Origin: Olivibacter oleidegradans
Lineage (GTDB): Bacteria > Bacteroidota > Bacteroidia > Sphingobacteriales > Sphingobacteriaceae
NCBI RefSeq assembly: GCF_042432805.1
Contig: NZ_JBHLWO010000001.1
Location: forward strand, 558,001-622,000
Direction: 5' to 3'
Length of the DNA stretch: 64,000 bases
Within the stretch, counting starts at the first letter, position 1. Every line of letters starts with the position of its first letter. Both the position numbers and the translations under genes were made by a program. The notes under the pieces are model-generated. The model ran no database searches. It was not told the DNA's origin and saw only the letters and a list, made by a program, of their open reading frames with translations. Positions 1 to 9,720 of this stretch are shown piece by piece.

Positions 1-2342
1 CAGGTATCCTTCGTCTTCCGTTTACCATCTGCGTATACCAAAACAAGGCTATAATAAGCCAAACTATCAAGCGTAGATTTTAAATAAGGAAGCAACGCGT
101 CCCTCCCGTTCTTTATGTATACCGCCATTTGCCCTTTGTAAGCGAGTAGTTCAGCGTCCTGATTTTGAAGCTCTATTCCTGATTTACCATAGCCTTTATT
201 TATCCAAGTCTTCACTTTTCCAAACACTAAATCTTTCGCTTCAAACGATCCAACATACGCGCTCTTTTTAGCGCTAATCCGTAATTTTTCAATCTCTTGC
301 GTCGTTAAAGCATAGTCGTACATTTTTAGCGAAGCAATGGCGCCACTGAAGAAGTGCTGTAAACGTCTGTCTGTTCCAATTAATATATCGGCAGATCTTT
401 CCAGAAAAAGCATGCGGTTACCGCGATTCTCTAACTTGCCATTGACATATAATCGCTCTTCCGTACCATCAAAAACAAGCACCACGTGATGCCATTTGTT
501 AGGACTTGGGATATCCTTGAAAGCCAAATTAGCCCACCCCCCATGTACTACTCCCCCGACGGCCGGATCGGATCCATAGCCCAATGATGCATTTGTCAAG
601 TCCCTCCCGCCAGATGCCCATTGAATAATTGGTTCTTCTTTCGCGATGTTTGGATTATTTATCCATGCGCTGATGGTGAAACTACTGTTTCCTCCTACGG
701 TTGGAGGGAGCGCCATTTCAGATTGCCAATAACTTTGTCCGTCAAAAACAAAAGCTTTTCTTCCCTGCACCAAATCAATCGTGTAGCTTCCGTTTTTTAC
801 CCGAAAAAGGCCGCCTAACACACCTTTGTTAGCCACCTTTTTATCTGCAGTATGTAGGGCATATTTTTCTGCCTCTAGGTCGACCAGCAGACCCAGACTT
901 TCTTGCTTTCCAACCGGAGCTTGCGGTGTCGACAGTTTTCCTTCTTCATAAGCAATACGAGGTTCGCTAAATATCTTTACGTTCCAGATAGCCCTATTAA
1001 GTCCAGATAACTGAGTGTTTTTTATGGTGATTCGAAAATAACGGGCTTTTACATCGCCGTAATCTTTCATCGGGCTACCCCATTGCGTATTTTGGGTGCG
1101 GTCTGCAAAAACTTTCCAACGCTGCCCATCGTTAGAATATTCCATCAGGTATTGATAGTACCACGTAGCGTATTCAAACTGAGTTAAGACGCTCCGTATA
1201 CATTCTTCTTTTCCTAAATCCACTTGCCACCATGCTTCATGCATATTATCGGCGGCTTTCCAGAGCGTCCCATTATTATCGTCGGCCGCATAGTCAGCTC
1301 TAAAATCATCGCTATACACAGAAGAAGCACTTATCTGTTTACCAAATGCTAAATTTATGGCTTGAATGGTATTTTTTGCCAATGCGCCGATACCTTGATG
1401 TGTAGGCACAACTTTTTTTATACTTCCCTCTTCGTCGAACTCAAGCTTATCTACGGCTATTTGTCGGTGAAAACCACCTCCACTGTGTGGATTGTTATGT
1501 CGGTGGTAAACGATGTAAAAATTATCGCCTTCCTGCAATACACTGTTATGCCCGGGACCATGTACGGTACCGTCTTCATTAGTAACTAATACCGGACTGT
1601 TTTTGCCATATACAAAAGGGCCCATGGGTCCCTCTTTGCTCGTTACATAATGAACCTTATAACTTGCATCTTCACAATGTTCAGCGCTGTACATTAAATA
1701 ATAAATTCCATTTCGCTTAAACATAAAAGGTGCTTCAAAAAAGTCTTTTGCAATGGTATTTGGAATGATCCCCGTTTTCGCAAAAGATTTCATATCGGCA
1801 TTCAACAACCCCATGCCACAACCACTATTCGGATAAATTCCCCAGGTACCCCAAAACATATACATTTTACCATCATCATCCCGAAAGGTTTGGCCGTCTA
1901 AAGTAATCACATTGGGTACAAGATAATTCGGGATCACTGCCTCGGTTCCCGGTAATAGCGGAGTCCATGGGCCCGTTGGCGAATTCGATGAGGCTCCATA
2001 TAGTTCGCAAGGTTGGCTATAATACATATAATAATTGCCATCACTTGCTTTATTCACATCCGGCGCCCAATAAATCGGTGTATTCGGCCAATTCATCGGC
2101 TCCATATACCAGTTCACAAAATCTTTGGATTTCCATACTTGAGATGGCCCCAATCCGAAGCCGTTCCCATCCGTCGTGGCATAAATATAATAAGTATCAC
2201 CCCATTTCTTTATAGTTGGATCAGCGAAATAACCCGGTATGATGGGATTTCCAGTCCTTGGCGAGTTCTGCCTTAGCGCTTGCGTAAATCCACTAAGCGA
2301 ACAAAGAAGTAGAAAGAAAACAAAAATCTCTTTTTTATCCAT
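1..2342 (-). CDS. Secreted GH43 glycosidase with CBM32-like and LamG-like modules (3' end cut by window)
   Basis: I translated this by hand from the ATG at 2342; the frame stays open to position 1, so the C-terminus is missing. A signal peptide (hydrophobic stretch FVFFLLLCSLSGF, cleavage near residue 21) is followed by a five-blade GH43 domain: ADPT with the putative catalytic base Asp41, YWAPDV, DGQTF, and FFEAPF carrying the presumed acid Glu, then a late HGPGHNS motif. From roughly residue 340 an F5/8 type C (CBM32-like) domain follows (WWQVDLG, RYFRITI), then a LamG/concanavalin-like domain (WHHVVLVFDG, LYVNGKLENRG). GH43 enzymes are mainly arabinofuranosidases, xylosidases or arabinanases; exact specificity cannot be read here. 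Two arabinose-type palindromes lie upstream at 2516-2538 and 2660-2682, suggesting control with the arabinan locus 30 kb away (inference). Confidence 0.88.
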   Translation of the reverse strand, partial: MDKKEIFVFFLLLCSLSGFTQALRQNSPRTGNPIIPGYFADPTIKKWGDTYYIYATTDGNGFGLGPSQVWKSKDFVNWYMEPMNWPNTPIYWAPDVNKASDGNYYMYYSQPCELYGASSNSPTGPWTPLLPGTEAVIPNYLVPNVITLDGQTFRDDDGKMYMFWGTWGIYPNSGCGMGLLNADMKSFAKTGIIPNTIAKDFFEAPFMFKRNGIYYLMYSAEHCEDASYKVHYVTSKEGPMGPFVYGKNSPVLVTNEDGTVHGPGHNSVLQEGDNFYIVYHRHNNPHSGGGFHRQIAVDKLEFDEEGSIKKVVPTHQGIGALAKNTIQAINLAFGKQISASSVYSDDFRADYAADDNNGTLWKAADNMHEAWWQVDLGKEECIRSVLTQFEYATWYYQYLMEYSNDGQRWKVFADRTQNTQWGSPMKDYGDVKARYFRITIKNTQLSGLNRAIWNVKIFSEPRIAYEEGKLSTPQAPVGKQESLGLLVDLEAEKYALHTADKKVANKGVLGGLFRVKNGSYTIDLVQGRKAFVFDGQSYWQSEMALPPTVGGNSSFTISAWINNPNIAKEEPIIQWASGGRDLTNASLGYGSDPAVGGVVHGGWANLAFKDIPSPNKWHHVVLVFDGTEERLYVNGKLENRGNRMLFLERSADILIGTDRRLQHFFSGAIASLKMYDYALTTQEIEKLRISAKKSAYVGSFEAKDLVFGKVKTWINKGYGKSGIELQNQDAELLAYKGQMAVYIKNGRDALLPYLKSTLDSLAYYSLVLVYADGKRKTKDT

Positions 2343-2515
2343 TATATTCTAAAAATAAGGAAGAGCCATCTCTTGCCCATAGAGATGGCTTTCCACATCA
2401 ATTAAACAAACATAAACCAACTATTTAGGCCTTTTTACACTGTAAAAACCAAAGTTAAGGTCTTAGCGAATGGACAACCATCCAGATATTAACAGACTAT
2501 TGTCTTTTTTTAACA

Positions 2516-2538
2516 ATAAATGTCTTTAAAACAGTTAT
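2516..2538. promoter_or_regulatory. Imperfect AraR-type operator
   Basis: ATAAATGT-N7-ACAGTTAT: the left half-site is perfect and the right half differs by one base from ACATTTAT. It sits about 175 nt upstream of the GH43 start at 2342 and 144 nt left of a perfect copy. Confidence 0.45.
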
Positions 2539-2659
2539 TTTATTTTTCTACCAACGTTCGATAGAAACGAAAATAGATAGCTGGCAAATAAATGGTTACT
2601 ATTGGTTAAAATACTTTTAGTTTTAACTGCCAGCAAGTCATTAATTTCGTACAACGCAA

Positions 2660-2682
2660 ATAAATGTCAACAAAACATTTAT
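2660..2682. promoter_or_regulatory. AraR-type operator palindrome
   Basis: Perfect ATAAATGT-N7-ACATTTAT in the 562-nt gap between the divergent genes starting at 2342 (minus) and 2905 (plus). The same palindrome with the same 7-nt spacer occurs before the susC genes, the GH51 operon and araB. It could serve either neighbour; the GH43 gene is the more likely target. Apart from these two palindromes I see nothing clear in this gap. Confidence 0.6.
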
Positions 2683-2904
2683 AAACTGAGCTCATACCCA
2701 ATTATAAATTAAGTTCAAACTAAGGCAAGCACTACAGAATCCGAAACAGTAGTGATTATTATTATGTAACACTAAATTAATGAGCAATGCACAACAGTTC
2801 ATGACCCCTTTTTATCCTTCTTCCTTCACAAGCTACAAGGATGGAAGAATCAACATTGGCCAAAGTATTAAAATCAAAGTTTAACGTAAGTTTTATTATT
2901 ATTT

Positions 2905-4767
2905 ATGAAAAAAATCAACATTTCAGAGAAGGTGGGGCACTTTCGATTAGCTATGCTAGTTCCATTTTTCATTTGCCTTCTTATGCTCGCCACTGTTCTT
3001 TCATGTAAGAAAAATCCTTTTCATCCGGTTCCCGGAGAGGAGGTCGATAGTTTAGCAATTTATATTCCGCAAGAATTCCAACATATGGACTTCAATGATA
3101 CGACGAGCACCTGGTGTTATCCTCGTAGCAGGCAATCAGAACACTTCATTGTCTTTTGGGGAGCAAAATATGGAGATAACGATCCAAATTCAACCGATAT
3201 TCCCTCTAAATATCGGGTCAATATCGATGATTTGCTAACTAAAGCTGAATCTTTTTATGATTTAAATATCAATGTATTAAAATTTGCTGAGCGTGGTAAG
3301 GGTAAATCGAATCTCGACAAATATAAGATGATGATTTTCCTTTATTACCAAGACGAATGGTTAGCAACAGGTTCCGGTTACGATGACGTAATCGGCGCGC
3401 TCTGGATAAGTCCGGGCACCTCACAACCCGTTGGTTCCACCATCGCTCATGAAATAGGGCATAGTTTTCAATATCAGGTTCATTGCGATTTAGGCGGTGG
3501 TTCGGGTTTCCGATATGGTTTTGGTGGCAATGGAGGAAACGGTTTTTGGGAACAGACCGCGCAATGGCAAGCCTATCAAAGCTATCCGTTGGAAGCGTTC
3601 TCTTCACACAATTTCACCGTTTACACGCAAAACTATCATCGGCATATTCATCATGAATGGCAACGTTATGCAAGTTATTTCATCCATTACTATTGGGCAA
3701 ATAAGCATGGCATTGACATCATTGGGAGAATCTGGCGTGAAGCACAACAGCCGGAAGACCCGATACAAGCTTATATGCGGATAACCGGTATTTCCAATGC
3801 GCAATTAAACGATGAATTATATGACGCAGCAGCAAAATTTGCCACATGGGACTTAGATGCTTTGCGGGAAAACGGAAAAAATTACATTGGAGCTCATAGC
3901 TTCAATTTTAATGAACTTGCCGATGGCAGTTTTCAAGTTGCTTATGACCATTGCCCAGGCACATCCGGTTATAATATCATACCACTGAAGGTACCCGCTG
4001 CCGGAACACAAATATCAACGGCGTTCATGGGTCTACCTAATGCGACAGGGTATAATACGGTGGACGCTTCGCGCGCAGGTTGGCGGTACGGTTACGTAGC
4101 TTTATTAGCTAATGGAGCCCGCGTATATGGGAACATGGAGCAGGGTATTAATAAGACAGTGAATTTTACCATTCCCGAAAACTGTGCAAAGCTATGGTTT
4201 GTTGTAACAGGAGCACCTAGTACCTATGCAGTACATCCTTGGGATGAAGACGAAAACAATGATGAACAGTGGCCGTATAAAGTTAAGTTTACAAACACTA
4301 CACTCATCAATCATATCGATCTAGAAGAGGATGCCACACCAAAGGACACTACATTTACCTATAATGTAAGCTTTCCGAGAGATACTGTGAATTACTCGGG
4401 TAAGACCGTCTCGATAGACGTAACTCCTCTTGCCCAAGCTTTTGTACTACAACCTGGCAAGATCACACAATTAATGGGAAGTAGCGTTAAATTCTATGCA
4501 GTGGAGAGCAATGGAAATTTAAATGCGACGACGACCGCCAATGGCTATGGACACTGGTTCGATGCAAACGGCAATGTTATTAATTGGGGAAATGACGCAA
4601 AAGTTTTCTCGGAGTTTAATGCCACAAATTTTACTTTTTCAATAGGACAATATCCCGGTCATTCGACTCCAGGCAACCAATATACGGTGAAACAGGCCTT
4701 AGTTTACGAATATGAGCCAGGAAAAACGGCGCAAGCTACATTTGTATTCAAAATTAACATCGAATAA
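2905..4767 (+). CDS. Lipoprotein with HEIGH zinc-peptidase-like motif and C-terminal DUF4859-like domain
   Basis: 620 aa. An N-terminal hydrophobic segment ends in a lipobox with Cys34 (ATVLSC), so this is a probable lipoprotein, outer-membrane or surface. After SEHFIVFWG (a phrase typical of DUF6055-like proteins) comes IAHEIGHSFQYQ with His182, Glu183 and His186, and 29 residues later GFWEQTAQW with Glu216. This layout resembles a gluzincin zinc site (HExxH plus downstream Glu). The last 150 residues match the DUF4859 pattern (ANGYGHWFDANGNV, FSEFNATNFTFSIGQYPGH). Family assignment is from memory of these phrases. Substrate is unknown; secreted peptidases of this sort often act on glycoproteins. 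It stands alone on its strand and ends in a bidirectional terminator. Confidence 0.7.
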   Translation: MKKINISEKVGHFRLAMLVPFFICLLMLATVLSCKKNPFHPVPGEEVDSLAIYIPQEFQHMDFNDTTSTWCYPRSRQSEHFIVFWGAKYGDNDPNSTDIPSKYRVNIDDLLTKAESFYDLNINVLKFAERGKGKSNLDKYKMMIFLYYQDEWLATGSGYDDVIGALWISPGTSQPVGSTIAHEIGHSFQYQVHCDLGGGSGFRYGFGGNGGNGFWEQTAQWQAYQSYPLEAFSSHNFTVYTQNYHRHIHHEWQRYASYFIHYYWANKHGIDIIGRIWREAQQPEDPIQAYMRITGISNAQLNDELYDAAAKFATWDLDALRENGKNYIGAHSFNFNELADGSFQVAYDHCPGTSGYNIIPLKVPAAGTQISTAFMGLPNATGYNTVDASRAGWRYGYVALLANGARVYGNMEQGINKTVNFTIPENCAKLWFVVTGAPSTYAVHPWDEDENNDEQWPYKVKFTNTTLINHIDLEEDATPKDTTFTYNVSFPRDTVNYSGKTVSIDVTPLAQAFVLQPGKITQLMGSSVKFYAVESNGNLNATTTANGYGHWFDANGNVINWGNDAKVFSEFNATNFTFSIGQYPGHSTPGNQYTVKQALVYEYEPGKTAQATFVFKINIE

Positions 4768-4772
4768 ACTGT

Positions 4773-4802
4773 AAAGAGGAGTGTTCTCGGACACTCCTCT
4801 TT
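4773..4802. terminator. Bidirectional hairpin terminator
   Basis: 12-bp perfect stem AAAGAGGAGTGT / ACACTCCTCTTT with a 6-nt loop, between two convergent genes (stops at 4767 and 4806). Confidence 0.85.
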
Positions 4803-4805
4803 ATG

Positions 4806-7166
4806 CTAATAACTCACCGCTAAGCCAATACTAAAAGATCTTCCTCTTCCTTTAGAATAGAATCCCGGTTGCATAAACCACTGGGCTCTTGCCGGAAAAT
4901 AGTCTTCATTAAAAATATTGTCAATTCCAACCATAATGTGGGTATTCCTTTTCACTTGATAATTTCCCGAAAAACTAAAGAGGTTGTACGACTGCACCGG
5001 GCCTTCATTACCATTATATGCACCTTTTACATTTTTTTCAAAACGATCCCTTGAGGCAATCCCAGTATAATAAAGGGTTAAATTTAGCGCTTTAATAGGT
5101 CTATAGCTAATGTTTCCGGTTATCTTTGGCGCAGAGATCCTTCTCCCATTTAAGTACATATCTTCGGGATCGTTATATTTGCCGTTATCATTGACATCTC
5201 TTTTCCCTTCCGTATAACTATAGCTGGCACCCAGTTGGACAGCCGAAGAAATAAGGTAATCTGCGGCTATTTCAAATCCATAGATTTTCTCAGGACTTCT
5301 TACGGTATTAAATAGGTCAGTATTCGGATCGTAAACCACTTCAATGCCTAATTGAGAAGTACTCCTGTACGCTGAAAGACTAAATATTAAATTATCCAAT
5401 CGACTTTCAAATCCAGCTTCATAGTTATTCACTTTTACTGCATCCGTATTTATTTTATCGATGCTATTTACTTTTGCATCTCTTAAAGCTAAGCCAATAT
5501 CCATAACAGAGAAGCCCTGGGAGAAGCTCACAAAAGGACTAAATAAATTGAGTCGATTATACTTCAAACCTACATTAAACAATCCGGTGCCATATTTTAG
5601 GTTGCCACCGGCAACGTTAAAAGACGGTGTTAGTGTCTCACCGCTCGCATTCGTTGTACGAAGTGTTGTATAATCATCGACCTTAATTTTTACGTCTTCG
5701 TAACGAAAACCTGTTTTTAGAATTAAATCATTAAAAAAAGTGAAGTCCGCTTGTGCAAAAGGCGCAAGGTTGTTCATATCCATTGTGGGAACCCAAATTC
5801 TTCCATCCACCAGCGGTTGCGCCGTTTTATCCTTTAAAAAATCAAAGCCATAAGACAAATTGGCTTTTGCTCTTTTACCAACTAAAATGGGTGTGTGTAG
5901 AAATAACCTAGCACCCTTTTTATCGTTGCTTGCTAAAGATTGTCCATCCCCTCCATCAAAACGCCCTATTGACACATAAAACACATCTTTTCTTTTTTCA
6001 TAATAAGCATCAATATTCATCGAACTGTTCAGAAATAAGTGATCTATTGTGTAAGCAAAATGTAAGTTATGGTTATAATCCACCCCTGTTGGTATTCCCA
6101 AAGGTTTTCCTAAAACCCCGGTTGCCTTTTGTCCCGTCGCTATGTTTCCATTTATAAGTGTAAAATTGCTGTTTTGTAAACTGCTGTATAAATTATAGGT
6201 GAATTGCAATCGCTGATGTGTATCAGGTTCAAAACCTATTTTAATGAAGGTGTTATAGCTATCGGTTTCACCAAGGCTGTAGTTTGGGCCCACCACATCA
6301 CCTTCTGCGTCTTTATACTCGCCTGTCTGCTCATACATACCACTTACTACGTAATCGAACTTATTGATTTTCCCATAAAACTGCTGACTTAATCTACCGC
6401 CCAGTGAATTTTTTGAATCTATTAAAGAACCTGTAACGTTTACCTGTGTCTTACCGGCAAAACGAGCGGCAGTGTCAGGCACCATGGTAACATAGTTAAC
6501 TAAACCTCCTGCTGCACCATTTCCATAGATAGCTGTGGCTCCTTTTACGACTTCGATTTGCTGCAGAACCGACGGATCAATGGAGCGAATGTCAACCTCT
6601 GCATTACGCAATGGAGAGGACTGACTTACACCATCTATCATTACCAACATAGGGCGCCCTCGTAAATTCTGACCGACATTATTACCGGTCTGTGCCGTCG
6701 GAGCAAAACCAGGCACCTGATTGGCCAATATATTACTCAAGTCCGGGTTGATAGCCATTTCGGTTTCCAGTTTTTTCTTGGAAACTACTGTTACTGATGA
6801 CACGATATTACGAATCTCCTCCGCCTTACGTGTAGCAGAGATAACAACTTCATTCAAGCGATTGGCTTTCGTTTGTAAATGGATCGTAATCGTAGTGTCT
6901 AGTTTAAGATGTTTTAATGCTAATAAAAAGTCCTCATAACCGACAGCCCTTACCTTTAACACGGCGGTTAAATCAGGATGAACTGTTAAGCTGTATTCCC
7001 CTTCTGTATTAGCAGTGGTCTTTAATGAATCCGCGATTGATATATTGGCATAGGGCACCGGTCTGTTCTTATCTTTCACAAAACCATTGATACGTAATGT
7101 CTGAGCATAAGTGGGTAACAAATAGGTTGTCATCATTAAGCATACAACCAAATATTTTCGCATCAT
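4806..7166 (-). CDS. TonB-dependent outer-membrane receptor (siderophore type)
   Basis: The frame is open from an ATG at 7199, but a TATATTTG promoter element lies at 7190-7183, inside that extension, so I place the start at the ATG pair 7166/7163 (MMRKYLVV...). A signal peptide ends near TYAQ. A CarboxypepD_reg-like beta-sandwich (about residues 20-100) precedes the plug domain (LNEVVISATRKAEEIRNIV, LRGRPMLVMIDGV, IEVVKGATAIYGNGAAGG) and a 22-strand type barrel ending in the aromatic C-terminus AVSY. Such receptors import ferric siderophores, haem or other TonB substrates. It is divergent from a second receptor at 7280, with two AT-rich inverted repeats between them that resemble iron-regulator boxes. 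The exact ligand is unknown. Confidence 0.88.
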   Translation of the reverse strand: MMRKYLVVCLMMTTYLLPTYAQTLRINGFVKDKNRPVPYANISIADSLKTTANTEGEYSLTVHPDLTAVLKVRAVGYEDFLLALKHLKLDTTITIHLQTKANRLNEVVISATRKAEEIRNIVSSVTVVSKKKLETEMAINPDLSNILANQVPGFAPTAQTGNNVGQNLRGRPMLVMIDGVSQSSPLRNAEVDIRSIDPSVLQQIEVVKGATAIYGNGAAGGLVNYVTMVPDTAARFAGKTQVNVTGSLIDSKNSLGGRLSQQFYGKINKFDYVVSGMYEQTGEYKDAEGDVVGPNYSLGETDSYNTFIKIGFEPDTHQRLQFTYNLYSSLQNSNFTLINGNIATGQKATGVLGKPLGIPTGVDYNHNLHFAYTIDHLFLNSSMNIDAYYEKRKDVFYVSIGRFDGGDGQSLASNDKKGARLFLHTPILVGKRAKANLSYGFDFLKDKTAQPLVDGRIWVPTMDMNNLAPFAQADFTFFNDLILKTGFRYEDVKIKVDDYTTLRTTNASGETLTPSFNVAGGNLKYGTGLFNVGLKYNRLNLFSPFVSFSQGFSVMDIGLALRDAKVNSIDKINTDAVKVNNYEAGFESRLDNLIFSLSAYRSTSQLGIEVVYDPNTDLFNTVRSPEKIYGFEIAADYLISSAVQLGASYSYTEGKRDVNDNGKYNDPEDMYLNGRRISAPKITGNISYRPIKALNLTLYYTGIASRDRFEKNVKGAYNGNEGPVQSYNLFSFSGNYQVKRNTHIMVGIDNIFNEDYFPARAQWFMQPGFYSKGRGRSFSIGLAVSY

Positions 7167-7204
7167 ATTCAAAATTTGGCCGCAAATATATAGAAACAAA
7201 AATT

Positions 7205-7258
7205 TATTTAGAATAATTTAAAATAGATTGTTTAGACTTATTTTAAATAATATATTTG
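7205..7258. promoter_or_regulatory. Divergent promoter region with two Fur-like inverted repeats
   Basis: For the plus-strand receptor: TTG at 7228-7230, 20 nt, then TATATTTG at 7251-7258, a good Bacteroidota promoter. For the minus-strand receptor: TATATTTG read on the minus strand at 7190-7183. Two imperfect palindromes overlap this area: TATTTAGAAT-A-ATTTAAAATA (7205-7225, 8 of 10 pairs) and a TTTAGAC...TTTTAAATAA element (7231-7250). A Fur-type iron repressor is a reasonable guess from the receptor genes, not proven. Confidence 0.5.
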
Positions 7259-7279
7259 CTCCCAAAAATCTAAATACCC

Positions 7280-9703
7280 ATGCTACAAAGGTTTACTTTC
7301 TTTATTTTTATTTTTTTATGGACTTACGGCTCGGCCCTCGCCCAAGTCACCAGTATAAACGGTACCATCCGTACTTCGGACGGAAAACCTGCCGAATTGG
7401 TGAGTATCACCGTAAATGGTACTAACCTCGGAGCGGTAACGGACAAATTCGGCAGTTATTCTATAAAGGGCGTTACTCCTGGGTCCTATGTGCTTAAAGT
7501 AACTTCTGTAGGACTAGAAAAACAGGAAAAAACGATCGAGGTAAAACCAGGCAGTCCCTTAACAATAAATTTTTCGTTGGCGGAAAACGCCGCTACCTTG
7601 CAAGAAGTGCTTGTGTCCACTAAAAATCTAAATAAAAAGGACAATTACGTTGCACGAATGCCGCTTAAGAAATTGGAGAACCCGCAAGTATATAGCATCG
7701 TATCATCAGAGACGATGAAAGAACAAGGGCTTACCAACTTTGACGATGCTTTACGCAATGTACCGGGCATTACGCGTACTTGGGAATCAACAGGGCGGGC
7801 GGGTGATGGAGCCTCTTACTTTGCATTAAGGGGATTTGACTCTCAACCCATTATGTACAATGGTTTACCAGGCTTAACGAGTGGAAACCTCGACCCCATC
7901 AATATCGAAGAAATACAAGTGATCAAAGGACCTTCAGCCACCTTATTCGGCGGCAGCTTCTACAGTTATGGAGGGATGATCAATACGATCACCAAGAAAC
8001 CATATTATGAATTCGGTGGTGAGATCACTTATCAAATGGGAAGTTACGGACTAAACAGGGTAACAGCAGATATTAATACCCCTTTAAGTAAAACAGAAAA
8101 AATAGCGCTGCGCATCAATACAGCCTATCACGATGAAAACAGCTTCCAAGATGCGGGTTTCAAGAAGTCCTTTTTCATAGCTCCATCGTTGGTTTATGAG
8201 GTAAACGATCGACTGTCTTTCCATTTGATGGCAGAAATTCTTGAAGAAGAGCGTGCCGTTCCACCTGTATTTTTTCATTCAGACCGTACCGGACCGCTAC
8301 CATTTAAATCGCTCGAAGAACTTAACTTGAATAATGATCTATCATTTACCAATAATGACATGACCATTAAAAATCCACGATTTAATCTACAGGGTCAAAT
8401 GCTCTACAAAATATCAGAACAATGGACTTCGCAAACGGCTATTTCAAGAGGGACTGTGAAGTCTGATGGTTATTACACCTATATCTGGGACGACGGAATC
8501 AGCGATTCGTATTTTGACCAATTTTTTCATAAAGAAAGACAAACAACCAGTGTAACCAATATTCAGCAAAACTTTAACGGCGACTTCAACATTGTTGGAC
8601 TTCGGAATCGCTTATTGGTAGGATTAAACTACTTTAGCCGAAATGTTATTGATAATGGCTCAGGCACAGCGGCCGTAAGAAAAGTTACCCCACAACAAGC
8701 AGAAGTGGAATATATCAAACCGGGTACCACTGACACGATTGCACCTGTTTACCTCTCGCGCGCTTTCGTTGACCAGATTCTAGCAGGCACGGGGGGTGCC
8801 AACAGTAATGTGAGTAACAGTTCGTATAGTGCGTATGTCTCCGATGTATTGAACATTACACCCGCACTATCGGCAATGGCAAGCTTACGGGTTGATCATT
8901 TCGTTTCAAAAGGGGAAAAAAGCGACCTGGAAGATGATTTTAACCAGACAGCATTATCTCCAAAGTTTGGCCTAGTTTATCAACCTATTTTGGATAAGGT
9001 GTCCCTTTTTGCCAATTATATGAACGCTTTTATCAATGTAGCCCCTCGTTCAGTTGCTGATCCCGATGGAAGTAATCCGCGCATAAAATCGTTTAAACCT
9101 GAGCAGGCTAATCAATTCGAGTATGGTATAAAAACCGATTTGTTCAATGAACGTTTAAATACCACCGTATCGGTATATAATATTAAGGTGTCAGATAGGG
9201 TATCGCCGGATCCCGCTAATGTAAACAACTCATTACAGGGAGGTAAAGTTCAGAGTAAGGGCTTTGAGGTTGAAGTGAATGCCAACCCCATGCAGGGGCT
9301 CAATCTAATTGCTGGATATAGTTACAATAAAACCGAGGTTATAGCAGGTGATGAAGCGGATTTTTATAGTGAACCCGGCCGCGCGATTGGAGGTCAAGGT
9401 CCACAAAACCTTGCGAATTTATGGGCAAGTTATCGGTTCACAAGCGGGAAATTACAGCATTTCGGTGTTGGCGTCGGAGGTAATTATGCTGGTAAATATC
9501 GGGTAATTGATAGTAGTATAACGGGCGAATTTGATTTACCAAGTTATGTATTACTCAATGCAGGGCTGTTTTATAACCAAACACATTATCGCATATCCTT
9601 TAACCTAAATAACATCACCAATAAGGAATATTATATAGGTTATTGGTCGGTTAACCCACAGAGGCTCCGCAACTTCGCTGCCAGCTTTAGTTATAAGTTT
9701 TAG
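7280..9703 (+). CDS. TonB-dependent siderophore receptor
   Basis: 807 aa with signal peptide (FFIFIFLWTYGSALAQ), CarboxypepD_reg-like domain (about residues 25-105), plug domain with LRNVPGITRTW, FALRGFDSQPIMYNG and IQVIKGPSATLFGG, and a long barrel ending in the aromatic FSYKF. The plug phrases are those of the FhuA/FoxA-like siderophore receptor group. The ATG at 7280 lies about 22 nt after the promoter -7 element, giving a short leader. The gene ends 17 nt before the convergent peptide transporter stop. Iron-siderophore uptake is expected; the siderophore cannot be named. Confidence 0.88.
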   Translation: MLQRFTFFIFIFLWTYGSALAQVTSINGTIRTSDGKPAELVSITVNGTNLGAVTDKFGSYSIKGVTPGSYVLKVTSVGLEKQEKTIEVKPGSPLTINFSLAENAATLQEVLVSTKNLNKKDNYVARMPLKKLENPQVYSIVSSETMKEQGLTNFDDALRNVPGITRTWESTGRAGDGASYFALRGFDSQPIMYNGLPGLTSGNLDPINIEEIQVIKGPSATLFGGSFYSYGGMINTITKKPYYEFGGEITYQMGSYGLNRVTADINTPLSKTEKIALRINTAYHDENSFQDAGFKKSFFIAPSLVYEVNDRLSFHLMAEILEEERAVPPVFFHSDRTGPLPFKSLEELNLNNDLSFTNNDMTIKNPRFNLQGQMLYKISEQWTSQTAISRGTVKSDGYYTYIWDDGISDSYFDQFFHKERQTTSVTNIQQNFNGDFNIVGLRNRLLVGLNYFSRNVIDNGSGTAAVRKVTPQQAEVEYIKPGTTDTIAPVYLSRAFVDQILAGTGGANSNVSNSSYSAYVSDVLNITPALSAMASLRVDHFVSKGEKSDLEDDFNQTALSPKFGLVYQPILDKVSLFANYMNAFINVAPRSVADPDGSNPRIKSFKPEQANQFEYGIKTDLFNERLNTTVSVYNIKVSDRVSPDPANVNNSLQGGKVQSKGFEVEVNANPMQGLNLIAGYSYNKTEVIAGDEADFYSEPGRAIGGQGPQNLANLWASYRFTSGKLQHFGVGVGGNYAGKYRVIDSSITGEFDLPSYVLLNAGLFYNQTHYRISFNLNNITNKEYYIGYWSVNPQRLRNFAASFSYKF

Positions 9704-9720
9704 ATCGATTACATGACTGA

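Noticed and set aside
7167..7199. Upstream ATG for the minus-strand TonB receptor
   Set aside because: It lies at or upstream of the promoter -7 element and spoils the signal peptide.
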